Positions 63,569 to 64,000 of a DNA stretch of 64,000 bases are shown here, in pieces; position 1 is the stretch's first letter, and each line of letters opens with the position of its first letter. The notes beneath the pieces were generated by a model. It was not told where the DNA came from. It saw only the letters and a list, made by a program, of their open reading frames with translations, and searched no databases. The translations under genes were made by a program, and so were the position numbers. Source of the DNA: Glycomyces lechevalierae (lineage in GTDB: Bacteria > Actinomycetota > Actinomycetes > Mycobacteriales > Micromonosporaceae); contig NZ_JAPZVQ010000014.1 in assembly GCF_027622945.1 (NCBI RefSeq), forward strand, positions 62,001 to 126,000, in the 5' to 3' direction.

Positions 63569-63614
63569 GCCGCCCCGCCGCCCCGCCGCCCCGCCGCCCC
63601 GCCGCCCCGCCGCC
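63569..63614. repeat. GCCGCCCC 8-bp tandem repeats
   Basis: Five exact copies of GCCGCCCC run from 63569 to 63608, followed by a partial GCCGCC. They lie in the 538-bp gap before the last gene, which otherwise shows no convincing coding sequence. Confidence 0.93.
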
Positions 63615-63970
63615 TGCCCGTGATGCCCGCCTTGCCTCTTTCGGGTGACACGCCGGTCGCGAGGGCGCGTTCTTGTCGGTCCCGGGCGGGAGGATCGCCG
63701 CAGACTGCTTCTTCCCCTCTTGTGGTGGGCGGGGGCTGTGGACGGCCGATGACGCCGGGGATCGGCGTCCCCGCGCGTGCCAGACTCCGCCCGGCCCTGT
63801 GCCCGCTCGCGCGCGGAGTGTCCCACTTCCCGCGGCATTCGCCGAAAACGCGTCCGCCGTCCGCAGCCGCGGTTCATCCTGGTGCTTGACGGGCCGCTCG
63901 GCGGCCCGCGTGCTCCGCGGGGCGGGCCGACGCCGGTCCGGCGCCCGCGCGATCGGGGAGGGTGAGGAGC

Positions 63971-64000
63971 ATGGCGGAACGCCGTGTCAAAGTGACCACG
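63971..64000 (+). CDS. Start of a gene cut by the window edge, possibly HPr (ptsH)
   Basis: Only ten codons are visible: MAERRVKVTT, with GAGGAG just upstream of the ATG. Actinobacterial HPr phosphocarriers begin in a very similar way (MAERRV followed by a beta strand, then the GLHARPA phosphorylation site). If correct, the next codons outside the window should reach GLHARPA by about residue 18. Ten residues are too few for certainty. Confidence 0.4.
   Translation, partial: MAERRVKVTT

Noticed and set aside
61555..63651. 698-codon antisense frame over the proline-rich gene
   Set aside because: Low-complexity shadow rich in Gly/Arg; the sense strand has a zinc ribbon, ribosome site and terminator.

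Overview
The window is very GC-rich DNA with coding sequence biased to G/C at third codon positions and many GTG starts. It encodes a mycothiol enzyme (MshA), a SenX3/RegX3 two-component system next to phosphoglycerate mutase and YbjN, futalosine-pathway menaquinone synthesis (MqnE), an MFS-thymidylate kinase fusion and an actinobacterial zinc metalloprotease next to TilS. Together these point to an actinobacterial chromosome. From memory of the family distributions, a Glycomyces/Stackebrandtia or Micromonospora-like lineage fits best, but this is inference. One tRNA gene (Lys-UUU) is present. I saw no rRNA, CRISPR array, insertion sequence or prophage.

Layout. 1-6.8 kb: respiratory nitrate reductase narGHJI, translationally coupled, with narG cut by the left edge. 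6.9-10.8 kb: one large LRR-Roc-COR (ROCO) GTPase. 10.8-13.4 kb: a membrane protein, then a TetR repressor divergent from an FAD monooxygenase, with two clear inverted-repeat operators laid over a promoter. 13.4-14.4 kb: almost 1 kb without a convincing gene. 14.4-16.3 kb: a P-loop kinase, a PseT-type HAD phosphatase and an RlaP-like nucleotidyltransferase, which resemble an RNA end-repair set. 16.4-21.8 kb: ferredoxin reductase, two PH-domain membrane proteins, Hsp20, an SRPBCC protein and an aldo/keto reductase preceded by PHO-box-like repeats.

21.9-26.6 kb: the conserved regX3-senX3-gpmA-ybjN-mshA block. 26.9-31 kb: TetR, MFS-Tmk fusion, holB. 31-32.5 kb: a hypothetical gene and an extremely acidic Asp-repeat protein containing no Lys, Arg or His. 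32.6-44.2 kb: the housekeeping block folE-ftsH-hpt-tilS-metalloprotease-dacB-ppa, which contains an insert of alpha-amylase, cupin and EF-hand genes between the metalloprotease and dacB. An 82-bp duplication lies at the tilS 3' end. 44.2-45.8 kb: a G/C homopolymer tract, yaaA and a possible gene remnant with a LexA-like promoter, ending at tRNA-Lys.

46.3-51.6 kb: an XRE-NB-ARC-TPR regulator, a VOC protein, a cysteine dioxygenase-like protein divergent from a LysR regulator, and a 70-aa small protein. 51.7-56.2 kb: amidohydrolase, a heptanucleotide GTACNNN array, an alpha/beta hydrolase and acetyl-CoA synthetase. 56.5-59.1 kb: a degenerate Fic-like protein convergent with mqnE and two small membrane proteins. 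59.3-64 kb: a secreted NlpC/P60 hydrolase, a very long proline-rich zinc-ribbon protein, simple-sequence repeats, and the first ten codons of what may be ptsH (HPr).

The most unusual items are the ROCO protein with a non-canonical G4 motif, the putative RNA-repair trio without a visible ligase, the GTACNNN heptad array and the basic-residue-free Asp-repeat protein. All family names are recognition from sequence motifs; no database search was run.
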